DNA of 64,000 bases from CAIQPS01 sp963721365 (GTDB taxonomy: Bacteria > Actinomycetota > Thermoleophilia > RBG-16-64-13). The notes under the pieces are model-generated. The model was not told the origin of the DNA, did no database searches, and worked only from the letters and a program-made list of their open reading frames with translations. Of the stretch, positions 56,478 to 64,000 are shown piece after piece; the stretch's first letter is position 1; each line of letters starts with the position of its first letter. The position numbers were made by a program, and so were the translations under genes. The stretch lies in contig CAVRJE010000021.1 of NCBI GenBank assembly GCA_963721365.1, positions 44,635-108,634 of the forward strand, written 5' to 3'.

Positions 56478-56776
56478 CCAGCAAATTTGCCGCTACCCGC
56501 GTAGCGAACGGCAGCTTTGCCACACAAGTGCCTACCCTGGTTGACGTCCGCAACCGCAGTGATTGCGCGGTTCGCCTCCGAGACACGGTCAGGCGGGCTA
56601 CCGGCCGCGGATCGCCGCACGAAACGCTTGCCGGAATCATACCGGCAATATTGCCGCTCAAAGACGACCGCGCGTCGAGATAATCACCGGTTATGCCTCC
56701 AAAAAGCCTACAAGTTGAGGTTGATACGCTTGCCGGCCCGGCAACTTCCTGCTAGAGTCGCGGCAATTGACTGCCG
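56478..56776. promoter_or_regulatory. cluster of palindromes in the nrpR/nuoE intergenic region
   Basis: The 342-base gap between the divergent nrpR-like and nuoE-like genes has no gene but several symmetric sites. GCAAATTTGC is at 56481-56490 in a CAGC..GCCG context, 17 bases before the nrpR start. CGGCAATATTGCCG is at 56643-56656 and is perfect. TTGCCGG-C-CCGGCAA is at 56729-56743. GCGGCA-N6-TGCCGC spans 56760-56777, about 30 bases before the nuoE start. Three share the core (C)GGCAA-N2/4-TTGCCG. NrpR sites in methanogens are also short inverted repeats, so an NrpR-like operator set is likely. Confidence 0.55.
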
Positions 56777-56806
56777 CAAACGACGAATCATGGGCGTGAG
56801 AAGGAC

Positions 56807-57289
56807 ATGGACCTACACAAAGTCGATGCGATCCTCGAGAACCGCGGGGCGGAGCCCTTCGACATCATGGAGGCCATGCAGGACCTGCAGGAACTGCACG
56901 GCTATCTTCCCGAATGGGTGCTGCGCCGGGTGTCGGAGAAGCTCGAGGTCCCCCTCATCGAGGTCTTCAGGCTGGCCAACTTCTACAAGGCGTTCAGCCT
57001 CCAGCCTCGCGGACGCCACCTGCTGACCGTCTGCACGGGGACCGCGTGTCACGTTCGCGGAGCCCCCAGGATGCTCGATGAGGTCGTCACCGAACTTCAG
57101 ATCGGGCCGGGCGAGACGACCGCCGACCGCACTTTCACCGTCGAGACCGTCAACTGCCTCGGTGCGTGCGCCCTCAGCCCGGTGGTCGTTATCGACGGCA
57201 CGTACCACGACAACATGACGCCCGCCAAACTAAGGGGGCTGCTCGAGGCGGTCAGGGCTCAAGATCGGGAGTTGGCCGCGAATGTCTAG
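56807..57289 (+). CDS. nuoE: NuoE/HndA-type [2Fe-2S] thioredoxin-like subunit
   Basis: 160 residues, intact frame, ATG 56807 with GAGAAGGA upstream. The [2Fe-2S] ligands are in TVCTGTACHVRGA (C-x4-C) and VNCLGACALSPV (C-x3-C), as in the 24-kDa subunit of complex I and in NAD(P)-linked hydrogenases. FDIMEAMQDLQELHGYLPEWVLRRVSEKLEVPL is the usual N-terminal helix bundle. It passes electrons to or from the flavin subunit encoded next, with which it overlaps by 9 bases. Confidence 0.92.
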   Translation: MDLHKVDAILENRGAEPFDIMEAMQDLQELHGYLPEWVLRRVSEKLEVPLIEVFRLANFYKAFSLQPRGRHLLTVCTGTACHVRGAPRMLDEVVTELQIGPGETTADRTFTVETVNCLGACALSPVVVIDGTYHDNMTPAKLRGLLEAVRAQDRELAANV

Positions 57290-59130
57290 ATTGCTCGGAT
57301 CCCGGCGCCCTGGCCTCGTTCAGGCAAGAGTCGCTCAGGGCCCACCAGGCGTGGCCGGTACGGGTCACTCTGTCTAGCGGCACGTGCGGAGAAGCATCGG
57401 GGTCGCTCAGCGTGCTCAGGGCGCTCCAGGACGATCTCCAAAAGCGCGGCCTCGCCGATGAGGTCCACGTGCGGGTCACCGGCTGCCAGGGCTTCTGCCA
57501 GCAGGAGCCGCTGATCATCGTCGAGCCACTGGATGTCCTCTACTGCAGGGTTACCGCGGAAGACGTGGCGGAGATCGTCTCCGAATCCGTGGCCGGCGGC
57601 CGGGTCGTCGAAAGGCTGTGCTTCGCCGACGATGTCTCCGGGCGGACCACCCGCACACCTGCGGATCTCCCCTTTTTCGCAAAGCAGGACAGGGAGTTGA
57701 TCGGGCGTAACCAGCTCGTCGACCCCGGGGACATCGGGGACTACATAGCCTCCGGCGGCTACGCGGCCCTGGCCCAGGTGCTGACGTCCATGGATCCCGA
57801 GGCGGTGATCGAGGAGATCAAGGCCTCCGGCCTGCGGGGGCGGGGCGGCGGTGGCTATCCGACCGCGCGCAAATGGGAGCAGTGCCGGCGCGCCCCGGGC
57901 GAGGAACGTTACGTCATCTGCAACGCCGACGAGGGAGACCCGGGCGCCTATATGGACCGCGGGCTGCTCGAGGGAAATCCACATTCGATCCTCGAAGGGA
58001 TGATGATCGGCGCCTACGCCGTCGGGTCGCGGAAGGGCTACGTGTACGTCCGCAACGAGTATCCCCTGGCGGTCATGCACACCCGCCGGGCCATAGAGCA
58101 GGCGCGGGACCTGGGCCTGCTGGGCGAGAACATCCTGGGGACGGACTTCAGCTTCGACGTCAAGGTGGCCCGCGGCGGCGGCGCCTTCGTCTGCGGGGAG
58201 TCGACCGCGCTCATGGCCTCGCTCGAGGGTGAGGTGGGCGAGCCCAGGCCCAAGGACGTCCATACCGTCGAACGCGGCTATCTCGAGCAGCCGACAGTAC
58301 TCAACAACGTGGAGACCTGGGCGAACGTGCCCCGCATCATTGCCAACGGATCTGCCTGGTTCGCGGCGAAGGGCACTGACAAGAGCAAGGGCACGAAGAT
58401 CTTCGCGCTCACCGGCCACGTGAAGAACACCGGCCTCGTCGAGGTCGAGATGGGCACGACGCTTCGCGAGATCGTCTTCGACATCGGGGGCGGGGCGCAA
58501 CACGGCAAAGCCATCAAGGCGGTACAGACAGGCGGACCTTCCGGCGGCTGCCTGCCGGTCTCGCGGTTCGACCTGCCCGTCGATTACGAGGCCCTTGCCG
58601 CGGCAGGTTCCATGATGGGCTCCGGCGGCATGGTGGTGATGGACGAATCGGCCTGCATGGTGGATGTCGCCAAGTACTTCCTCGAGTTCCTGTCGGAGGA
58701 GTCCTGCGGCAAGTGCGTGCCCTGCCGGCTCGGGACCAGCCGGATGCTCGAGATCCTCACCGATGTCACCGAGGGCCGGGGACGGATGGAGCAGCTCGAG
58801 ACTCTCAAGGACCTTGCCTGGACCATGGCGGCGGGTTCGCTGTGCGCGCTGGGCAAGACCGCGCCGAACCCGGTCTTATCCACCCTGCAGTATTTCCAGG
58901 GCGAATACGAAGCACACATCAAAGACCACCGCTGCCCGGCCGGAGTGTGCCGGGCCTTGCTGCGGTACTCCATCGACCAGGAGCTGTGCACGCAGTGCGG
59001 CTCGTGCGCCGCCGCGTGCCCGCACGGCGCGATCATCGAGGACGACGACTACCGGATCGACCAGGCGTTGTGCGAACGGTGCGGTATCTGCGCGGAAGAC
59101 TGCCCGGCTGAAGCGATACGTAGGGTCTGA
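57281..59130 (+). CDS. nuoF: NuoF/HndC-type NAD(P)H-binding flavin-iron-sulfur subunit
   Basis: About 616 residues. The likely start is ATG 57281, one base out of frame (break near 57300). N-terminal thioredoxin-like [2Fe-2S] part: TLSSGTCGEASGS, VTGCQGFCQQEP. FMN/NADH core: GLRGRGGGGYPTARKW, CNADEGDPGAYMDR. [4Fe-4S] ligands: EESCGKCVPCRLGTSRM. C-terminal 2x[4Fe-4S] ferredoxin: CTQCGSCAAACPHGA and CERCGICAEDCPAEA. This layout is that of the flavin subunit of electron-bifurcating hydrogenases and formate dehydrogenases. It overlaps nuoE and is followed by a HoxU-like subunit. Confidence 0.92.
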
Positions 59131-59140
59131 GGGAGCATCC

Positions 59141-59845
59141 ATGGCGAAGATGGTGACTATCACGGTCGACGGCACGACGATCCAGACGACCGAGGGAGCG
59201 AACGTCCTCGAAGCGGCCCTCGAGATGGGGATCTGCATCCCGAACCTGTGCCACATGCCCGGCGTGACCCCCATCGGGGCGTGCCGGGTGTGCATCGCGG
59301 AGGTGGTCGACGGAGATCGGCGGAAGATGACGGCCGCGTGCACGCTCGAGGCGCGCGAGGGCCTGGTGGTGGAAGCCCACTCTGAAGCCGCGGTGAGGGC
59401 ACGGCGGAACATCGTCGAGCTCCTCCTCGCGGAGGCGCCGAACTCGCGGGCCATCCAGGACCTCGCCGCACGGGTCGGCGTCACCCATTCGCGCTACCCG
59501 ATGCGGATGAACGATTGCGTGTTGTGCGGAAGGTGCGTGCGGGTCTGCGACGAGATCTGGCAGTCGAAATCCCTTGGCCTCGTCGGGCGGGGCAGGGACC
59601 GCCGGGTGGCCCTGCCGTTCGACGTGCGCCCGGACCTCTGCAAGCGATGCAACAACTGCATCCAGGTATGTCCGATGACGATAACGCCGTGCCCCGGCCC
59701 CATGACGGAGGGGGGCATCTGCAGCCTCTGCGAATCCCAGACGACGATGGTCGAAAACATCCCCGACACGTGCATCATGTGCGAGCTGGGCAGGGGTTTC
59801 CAGTGCGCCCGCTGGCAGTTACTGGGCCTCGACGCCCACTACTAG
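59141..59845 (+). CDS. HoxU/NuoG-N-terminal-type iron-sulfur subunit
   Basis: 234 residues, intact frame, ATG 59141 after GAGGGAGC. [2Fe-2S] ferredoxin domain: NLCHMPGVTPIGACRVCIAEV and AACTLEAREG. Two [4Fe-4S] sites follow: MNDCVLCGRCVRVCDEIWQSK and CKRCNNCIQVCPMTITPC. An extra Cys cluster near the end (CSLCESQTTMVENIPDTCIMC) is not usual in HoxU. It would connect the NuoE/NuoF diaphorase to the next protein. No hydrogenase catalytic part (H-cluster) is present. Confidence 0.9.
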   Translation: MAKMVTITVDGTTIQTTEGANVLEAALEMGICIPNLCHMPGVTPIGACRVCIAEVVDGDRRKMTAACTLEAREGLVVEAHSEAAVRARRNIVELLLAEAPNSRAIQDLAARVGVTHSRYPMRMNDCVLCGRCVRVCDEIWQSKSLGLVGRGRDRRVALPFDVRPDLCKRCNNCIQVCPMTITPCPGPMTEGGICSLCESQTTMVENIPDTCIMCELGRGFQCARWQLLGLDAHY

Positions 59846-59859
59846 AGAAGGAGTCCGTG

Positions 59860-61452
59860 GTGAATCTACAGCGACCAAACGCGAATGACGTGTCCCAGAC
59901 GTCGAACCGCTCGCGCAGCGTGGTGCCGGGCTCCGGGCTGTGCACGCGCTGCATCGACGGCTGCCGGGGCAACTGCGAGGTCTTCCAGTCGACCTTCCGC
60001 GGCCGCGAAGTCATCTACCCCGGCCCGTTCGGGTCGATCACTGCCGGTGGCGACAAGGACTACCCGGTCGACTACTCGCATCTCAACATCCAGGGATATG
60101 CCCTGGGCGGCAAAGGCCTCCCGGAGGGTGTGGTAGCCGGCCCCGATACCTGCACTTTCCCCGACGTCAACGTGGAGACGGAGTACGGCTGGGACATCAA
60201 GGTCAAGATGCTCGCTCCCGTGTTCACCGGCGCATTGGGATCGACCGAGATAGCCCGGAGGAACTGGGAGCACTTCGCGGTCGGCGCGGCCATCAGCGGC
60301 GTCACGTGCGTATGCGGGGAGAACGTCTGCGGTATCGACCCGCAGCTGGAGCTCGACTCCAAGGGTAAGATCAAGCGCGCGCCCGACATGGACCGCCGGA
60401 TCGAGACGTACGAGCGCTACCACCGCGGATATGGCGAGCTCCTGGTACAGATGAACGTCGAGGACACCCGGCTGGGTGTGGCCGAGTATGTCATCAACAA
60501 GCACGGGCTCGATACCATCGAGCTGAAGTGGGGCCAGGGCGCCAAGTGCATCGGCGGCGAGATCAAGGTGGACTCCCTCGAGCGGGCGTTGGAACTGCAA
60601 AAGCGGGGCTACATCGTGACCCCCGATCCATCGGACCCCATCACCCACGCGGCTTTCCATGACGGGGCCCTCAAGCAGTTCGAGCGGCACAGCCGGCTGG
60701 GCTTCATCGACGAAGAAGGCTTCCTGGCAGAATGCGACCGGCTACGCGCGCTGGGCTACAAGCGCATCACGCTCAAGACCGGCGCCTACGGGCTTCGCGA
60801 GCTGGCTATGGCCCTCAAATGGGGCAGCGACGCCAAGATCGACCTGCTTACCATCGACGGGGCTCCGGGCGGCACCGGCATGAGCCCGTGGCGCATGATG
60901 GAGGAGTGGGGCATGCCGAGCCTCTACCTGCACTCGGCCGCGGCCGACTTCGCCGCCAAACTGACAGCGCGGGGCAAGCGAGTGCCCGACCTGGCGTTCG
61001 GCGGCGGTTTCAGCGCCGAGGACCATGTCTTCAAGGCCCTGTCTCTGGGCTCGCCGTACGTCAAAGCTGTCTGTATGGGACGGGCTCTCATGATCCCGGG
61101 CATGGTCGGCAAGAACGCCGGCATCTGGATGAACAACGGCGGGCTGCCACGGACGGTCGGCCAGTACGGCAATACCCCCGAGGAGATCTTCGTCTGCTGG
61201 GAAGCGGTGTCCGACATCGTCGGCAAGGACGAGATGCGGAGCATCCCCCTCGGGGCAGTGGGCTTCTTCTCCTACGTCGAGAAGCTCCGGGTGGGCCTTC
61301 AGCAGTTGATGGCCGGCGCGCGGTGCTTCAACATCCCCGCGGTCACCCGTGGCGATCTGATGAGCCTGACCGAGGAATGCACCCGGGTCACCGGCATCCC
61401 GTATGCGATGGACGCGTACCGAGAAGAAGCCGAGGCGATCCTCAACAGCTAG
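59860..61452 (+). CDS. GltB-like FMN-binding glutamate synthase-family protein
   Basis: About 530 residues. GTG 59860 fits the AAGGAG spacing (6 bases) better than GTG 59857. It starts with a Cys cluster (SGLCTRCIDGCRGNCEVFQ). The FMN barrel of the glutamate synthase central domain follows: VFTGALGSTEIARRNW, VCGENVCGIDP, IELKWGQGAKCIGGEI, LLTIDGAPGGTGMSPWRMMEEWG, LAFGGGFSAEDHVFKAL, CMGRALMIPGMVG. The glutamine-amidotransferase domain of GltB is absent, as in archaeal-type enzymes, and the 3Fe-4S triplet of GltB was not found. It is coupled to the NuoE/F/HoxU-like genes, which could feed it electrons from NAD(P)H. Its substrate is open. Confidence 0.85.
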   Translation: MNLQRPNANDVSQTSNRSRSVVPGSGLCTRCIDGCRGNCEVFQSTFRGREVIYPGPFGSITAGGDKDYPVDYSHLNIQGYALGGKGLPEGVVAGPDTCTFPDVNVETEYGWDIKVKMLAPVFTGALGSTEIARRNWEHFAVGAAISGVTCVCGENVCGIDPQLELDSKGKIKRAPDMDRRIETYERYHRGYGELLVQMNVEDTRLGVAEYVINKHGLDTIELKWGQGAKCIGGEIKVDSLERALELQKRGYIVTPDPSDPITHAAFHDGALKQFERHSRLGFIDEEGFLAECDRLRALGYKRITLKTGAYGLRELAMALKWGSDAKIDLLTIDGAPGGTGMSPWRMMEEWGMPSLYLHSAAADFAAKLTARGKRVPDLAFGGGFSAEDHVFKALSLGSPYVKAVCMGRALMIPGMVGKNAGIWMNNGGLPRTVGQYGNTPEEIFVCWEAVSDIVGKDEMRSIPLGAVGFFSYVEKLRVGLQQLMAGARCFNIPAVTRGDLMSLTEECTRVTGIPYAMDAYREEAEAILNS

Positions 61453-61491
61453 CCGGGCGCCTCGGCGGCCGCGTTCGCTAGCGGCGACGCC

Positions 61492-62160
61492 CTAGTGCCT
61501 GTAGTGGCAGGTCTCCCCCAGATCGCAGAACTCGCAGGGCGAGCGCACTTCGGAGGACTCATAGTCCGGCCCGGTGCCCACCATGATCGACGCCGATTTC
61601 TGGGGCACGAGCATCCCCGACTCGGTGACCCGCACGCCTATCGACTCGAGGTCGAGCAGCCGGCCCACCAGTATCTGCTCGGCGATGGCCCATCCCGAGA
61701 GTTGGCCCGGGGCCAGTTCGGCGCCCACTCCCCAGCCGCGCTCTGCCGCGTCCTTCTCGACGATCGAGCGGGCCTTGAGGATCAGCATCCCGACGGCAAA
61801 CACGCCGGCCGCATCGAGCAAGAACGAATCGAGCGCCTTCCCGGATGCCTGAAGGTCCCGACTCTGGGCCTCCAGCCGTGGTCCGATCGTCACCACGGCC
61901 ACGAAGGCCAGGTGCGCCGGCCCGAGTAGATCCGCGTGCCTGCCGAGCTCGAAGACGACCCCTCCGACTTCGGCCTTTCTCTGGTCCCGAGCGCCAACCG
62001 GAAGCCAGTCGTACGCGAGCGCCGGGGAGATCAGTCCGGCAGCCGCAGCCAGGGCCTCGCTCGCCGCCCCTTTCATCACCGGGCGCCGTAGCGCCTCGCC
62101 CTGGGCCTCGACGAATTCCTCAAGGTCCAAAGCCAGGTCAAATCCCAAGAGAGTGGTCAC
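61492..62160 (-). CDS. MetH-activation-domain-like protein with Cys-rich tail
   Basis: 222 residues, intact frame. It resembles the vitamin B12-dependent methionine synthase activation domain: HLAFVAVVTIGPRLEAQSRDLQASGKALDSFLLDAAG and the signature LAPGQLSGWAIAEQILVGRLLDLESIGV. A tail follows with CEFCDLGETCHYRH. Stand-alone copies occur in anaerobes with corrinoid methyltransferases and may help reduce cobalt(II). Here no MetH is near; the corrinoid proteins at 22.7 and 30.8 kb are possible clients (inference). Confidence 0.83.
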   Translation of the reverse strand: MTTLLGFDLALDLEEFVEAQGEALRRPVMKGAASEALAAAAGLISPALAYDWLPVGARDQRKAEVGGVVFELGRHADLLGPAHLAFVAVVTIGPRLEAQSRDLQASGKALDSFLLDAAGVFAVGMLILKARSIVEKDAAERGWGVGAELAPGQLSGWAIAEQILVGRLLDLESIGVRVTESGMLVPQKSASIMVGTGPDYESSEVRSPCEFCDLGETCHYRH

Positions 62161-62164
62161 GCCT

Positions 62165-62953
62165 TCAGGTCCGCCCCGAGAATCGATCCGAGAAGGATCG
62201 CACCCTGCTCGGGGTCTCGGGGCCGCTCATGGGGATCCCGTGGCCGCCGGCAAGTACGCGTGGCTCTAACTCGGCCAGCAGGGCTGCGGATGCTTTGCCC
62301 GCCCGCCAATCCCACGTGGTGTACCACGGCGGCCCCGAGACTCTCTGCCTGCCCAGCAGGACGCCCGAGAGTGAGTTGAGATCCAGGGTCACCATCGCGT
62401 CGCCGGTGATGAGGACCCGATCATCCCTCCGGAAGAAGGCCGTGTGTCCGGGCGTGTGACCCGGCGTGGGAATGGCCTCCCACCCCGCAAGACCGGGAAG
62501 CTCACGGGCCGGATCGAATGTGCGCGCCCGGTCCCTGAAGCTCGCCCGCTCCAGCATGGCCTTGGTCCGCTTCGGCCCGAGCAGATGCATGAAGGGCAGG
62601 ACGACCCAGCGGTCGAGAGGGCCTGGGTACTGTTCGAAAGTGGAGAGATCTCCCAGGACCAGCGGGAGTTCGTTGGGATGCACCCAGACGAAGCAGTCCC
62701 ACGCCTCTGCCAGTTCGCGGACCGAGCCGGCATGGTCGGGGTGGTCGTGAGTCAGTAGGATCGCGGCCGGATGCGAGAGCTCCCCGAAAAGGCCCGCGGC
62801 GGCCTGACGGATCGCCCGGCCGCACTTGGCCGAACCGGCGTCGATGAGCGCCCACGAGCTCCCCGACCGCACGAAGTACACGTTGGAGCGGAGAAGGCCC
62901 CTCCCCGCCTCCAGCCACCAGACGCCGGGAGCGATCTCGCTGGGCGCTGCCAT
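62165..62953 (-). CDS. metallo-beta-lactamase-fold hydrolase
   Basis: 262 residues, intact frame. The zinc motif LLTHDHPDHAGSV (HxHxDH) and the second-metal histidine in TPGHTPGHTAFFRRDDRVLITGDA are clear. Glyoxalase-II-like members hydrolyse thioesters or lactones; the substrate is unknown here. It lies 4 bases downstream of nothing essential: the MetH-activation-like gene follows directly (start 62160), suggesting an operon with the dehydrogenase before it. Confidence 0.88.
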   Translation of the reverse strand: MAAPSEIAPGVWWLEAGRGLLRSNVYFVRSGSSWALIDAGSAKCGRAIRQAAAGLFGELSHPAAILLTHDHPDHAGSVRELAEAWDCFVWVHPNELPLVLGDLSTFEQYPGPLDRWVVLPFMHLLGPKRTKAMLERASFRDRARTFDPARELPGLAGWEAIPTPGHTPGHTAFFRRDDRVLITGDAMVTLDLNSLSGVLLGRQRVSGPPWYTTWDWRAGKASAALLAELEPRVLAGGHGIPMSGPETPSRVRSFSDRFSGRT

Positions 62954-62960
62954 TTCGCCG

Positions 62961-63945
62961 TTAACCCGCCTCGTCGCGGTTCACGCTGATGACCACTTTG
63001 CCCTTATGCCCTCCTTCGCCGAAATAACGCATGGCTTCCGGCACCTGGCTCAGATTGTAGGGTCCATCCACGACCGGCTTGAGCTTGCCTGCTTCAAAAA
63101 GCTCCGCCATGTACGCGAGATCTTTGTTCGGCTTCAGAGAAGACGACTCGGATCTTCTTCTTGCTCGGTGAGCTTGATCCACGGCGCGAAGAGGAGGGCC
63201 TGCATGATGATAGCGGGTGGCACCCCCGCACGTCACGTAGATCCCGTCAGGGTTCAAGGCCCGCGCGCAGTCGAAGACCGAACGGGTCGACTTGGCATCG
63301 AGTATGAGGTCGTAGCGCCGGCCGGCCTGGGTGAAGTCTTCGGTGGTGTAGTCGATGACGTGATCGAAGCCCAGCGACCGCAGCATGTCGAGTTTCCCCG
63401 AGCTGTCGACGCCGGTCGTTTCGCAGCCGTAGAGTCTGGCGATCTGGATGGCGAAGGTGCCCACGCCCCCGCCCGCGCCGTTGATCAGGACCTTCTGTCC
63501 TTTCTGGATCCGCCCGCTGTCGCGGAGACCCTGCACCGCCAACATCCCCGCTTGAGGTATGGCAGCCGCCTCTTCGAAGGTCATGCCGGCCGGTTTTAGC
63601 GCCAATGCATCTTCGCGCGCGCAGACGTATTCGGCGAAGCCGCCCCAATGGCCGCTCAGGTCCCCGAACACCTCGTCGCCCGGCCGAAACCGGGATACGT
63701 CCTTGCCGACCGCTTCTACCCGCCCGGCTACGTCGGACCCGAGTATCTTCTTCTTGGGCTTGAGCAGCCCGGACATCAGTCGGTTCGCGAACGGAGTGCC
63801 GTGGAGGAGCCCCCAGTCCCAATCGTTCACGGATACCGCGCGTACTTCTACCAGGATCTCATTGTCCTTGGGGACGGGCTTTGTCCACCTCCTCCAACGC
63901 AAGGAGGTCGGGCGGCCCGTATCTGTGGTAGACGATGGCTTTCAT
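62961..63945 (-). CDS. medium-chain NAD(P)-dependent dehydrogenase/quinone oxidoreductase (frameshifted)
   Basis: About 328 residues. ATG 63945 has GGAGGA 6 bases upstream (MKAIVYHRYGPPDLLALEEVDK). Breaks near 63880, 63215 and 63150 were noted; the last two compensate, so the frame only looks intact there. Core: VRAVSVNDWDWGLLHGTPF, ILGSDVAGRVEAVGKDVSRFRPGDEVFG, VLINGAGGGVGTFAIQIARL. It lacks the catalytic zinc cysteine (NDWDWG instead), like zeta-crystallin-type NADPH:quinone oxidoreductases. The substrate is unknown. Confidence 0.85.
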
Positions 63946-64000
63946 CACCATTCCTCCAAGGCTGCGAACGGCGTGGGCGGCCACATGGGCAATCTTACAG

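Noticed and set aside
1..64000. CRISPR arrays, tRNA or rRNA genes, insertion sequences, phage genes
   Set aside because: No spaced direct repeats, tRNA cloverleaf, rRNA stretch, transposase or integrase was recognised on either strand. The frameshifts are not tied to any mobile element.

Overview
The window is high-GC DNA from an anaerobic bacterium. The gene content is a fused ADP-forming acyl-CoA synthetase, a corrinoid-based methyl-transfer system, the folate branch of the Wood-Ljungdahl pathway, a selenocysteine formate dehydrogenase, an NrpR-type regulator, a GerW-family protein and branched-chain-amino-acid-type ABC transport. This fits an uncultured anaerobic Actinomycetota or a neighbouring Gram-positive lineage. 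The assignment is inference from gene content, because no rRNA or tRNA gene was seen. About half of the genes carry one or more single-base frameshifts, densest between 14.6 and 29.5 kb. The broken genes still read as complete conserved families when frames are joined, so these are most likely sequence or assembly errors and not decayed genes.

Layout. 0-9.4 kb: ADP-forming acetyl-CoA synthetase and a CoA-transferase/GNAT fusion, a secreted M28 peptidase, a nitrilase-family amidohydrolase, a Pit phosphate transporter with its DUF47 partner, and a lipoprotein. 9.6-10.9 kb: a UbiA-family prenyltransferase and a poorly defined Cys-containing ORF. 10.9-29.7 kb (all minus strand, read from 29.7 down): fhs, fchA, folD, metV, metF, lpdA, a corrinoid protein, a UroD-family methyltransferase, a DUF1638 protein, a methyl-THF:corrinoid methyltransferase, an ABC transporter (livJ-G-F-H-M), a PucR regulator, a class III aminotransferase and a methylmalonate-semialdehyde-type dehydrogenase. 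Divergent from it (30.0-35.5 kb): a GntR/UTRA regulator, a second corrinoid protein and a very large FAD-containing formate dehydrogenase whose selenocysteine UGA is followed by a textbook SECIS hairpin.

35.6-42.3 kb holds mostly housekeeping genes: CBS/ACT protein, proC, rpiA, a membrane protein, alkA, a medium-chain dehydrogenase, a DUF4388 protein, and gerW with a small membrane partner. 42.3-48.1 kb: OsmC, nitroreductase, SDR, E1 alpha and beta of a 2-oxoacid/acetoin dehydrogenase, a lone lipoyl domain, an HD protein, a VIT-type transporter and an NTF2-like protein. 48.1-54.5 kb: XdhC, a TatD-like hydrolase, a three-domain NTP-transferase/HD/phosphatase fusion, a DUF1846 protein and an SDR. 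54.5-64 kb: a homocysteine-methyltransferase-family protein, an NrpR-like repressor divergent from a NuoE-NuoF-HoxU-like/GltB-like redox operon with palindromes between them, a MetH-activation-domain protein, an MBL hydrolase and a medium-chain dehydrogenase.

How it may work together (inference): the transporter imports a methylated compound. The UroD-family enzyme moves its methyl group to the corrinoid protein, and the methyl-THF methyltransferase moves it to tetrahydrofolate. MetFV, FolD, FchA and Fhs then oxidise it to formate, and the selenium formate dehydrogenase takes formate to CO2. The aminotransferase and semialdehyde dehydrogenase could process the remaining skeleton to an acyl-CoA, from which the ADP-forming synthetase could make ATP. 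No CODH/acetyl-CoA synthase gene lies in the window. The same enzymes could also run in the reductive direction.
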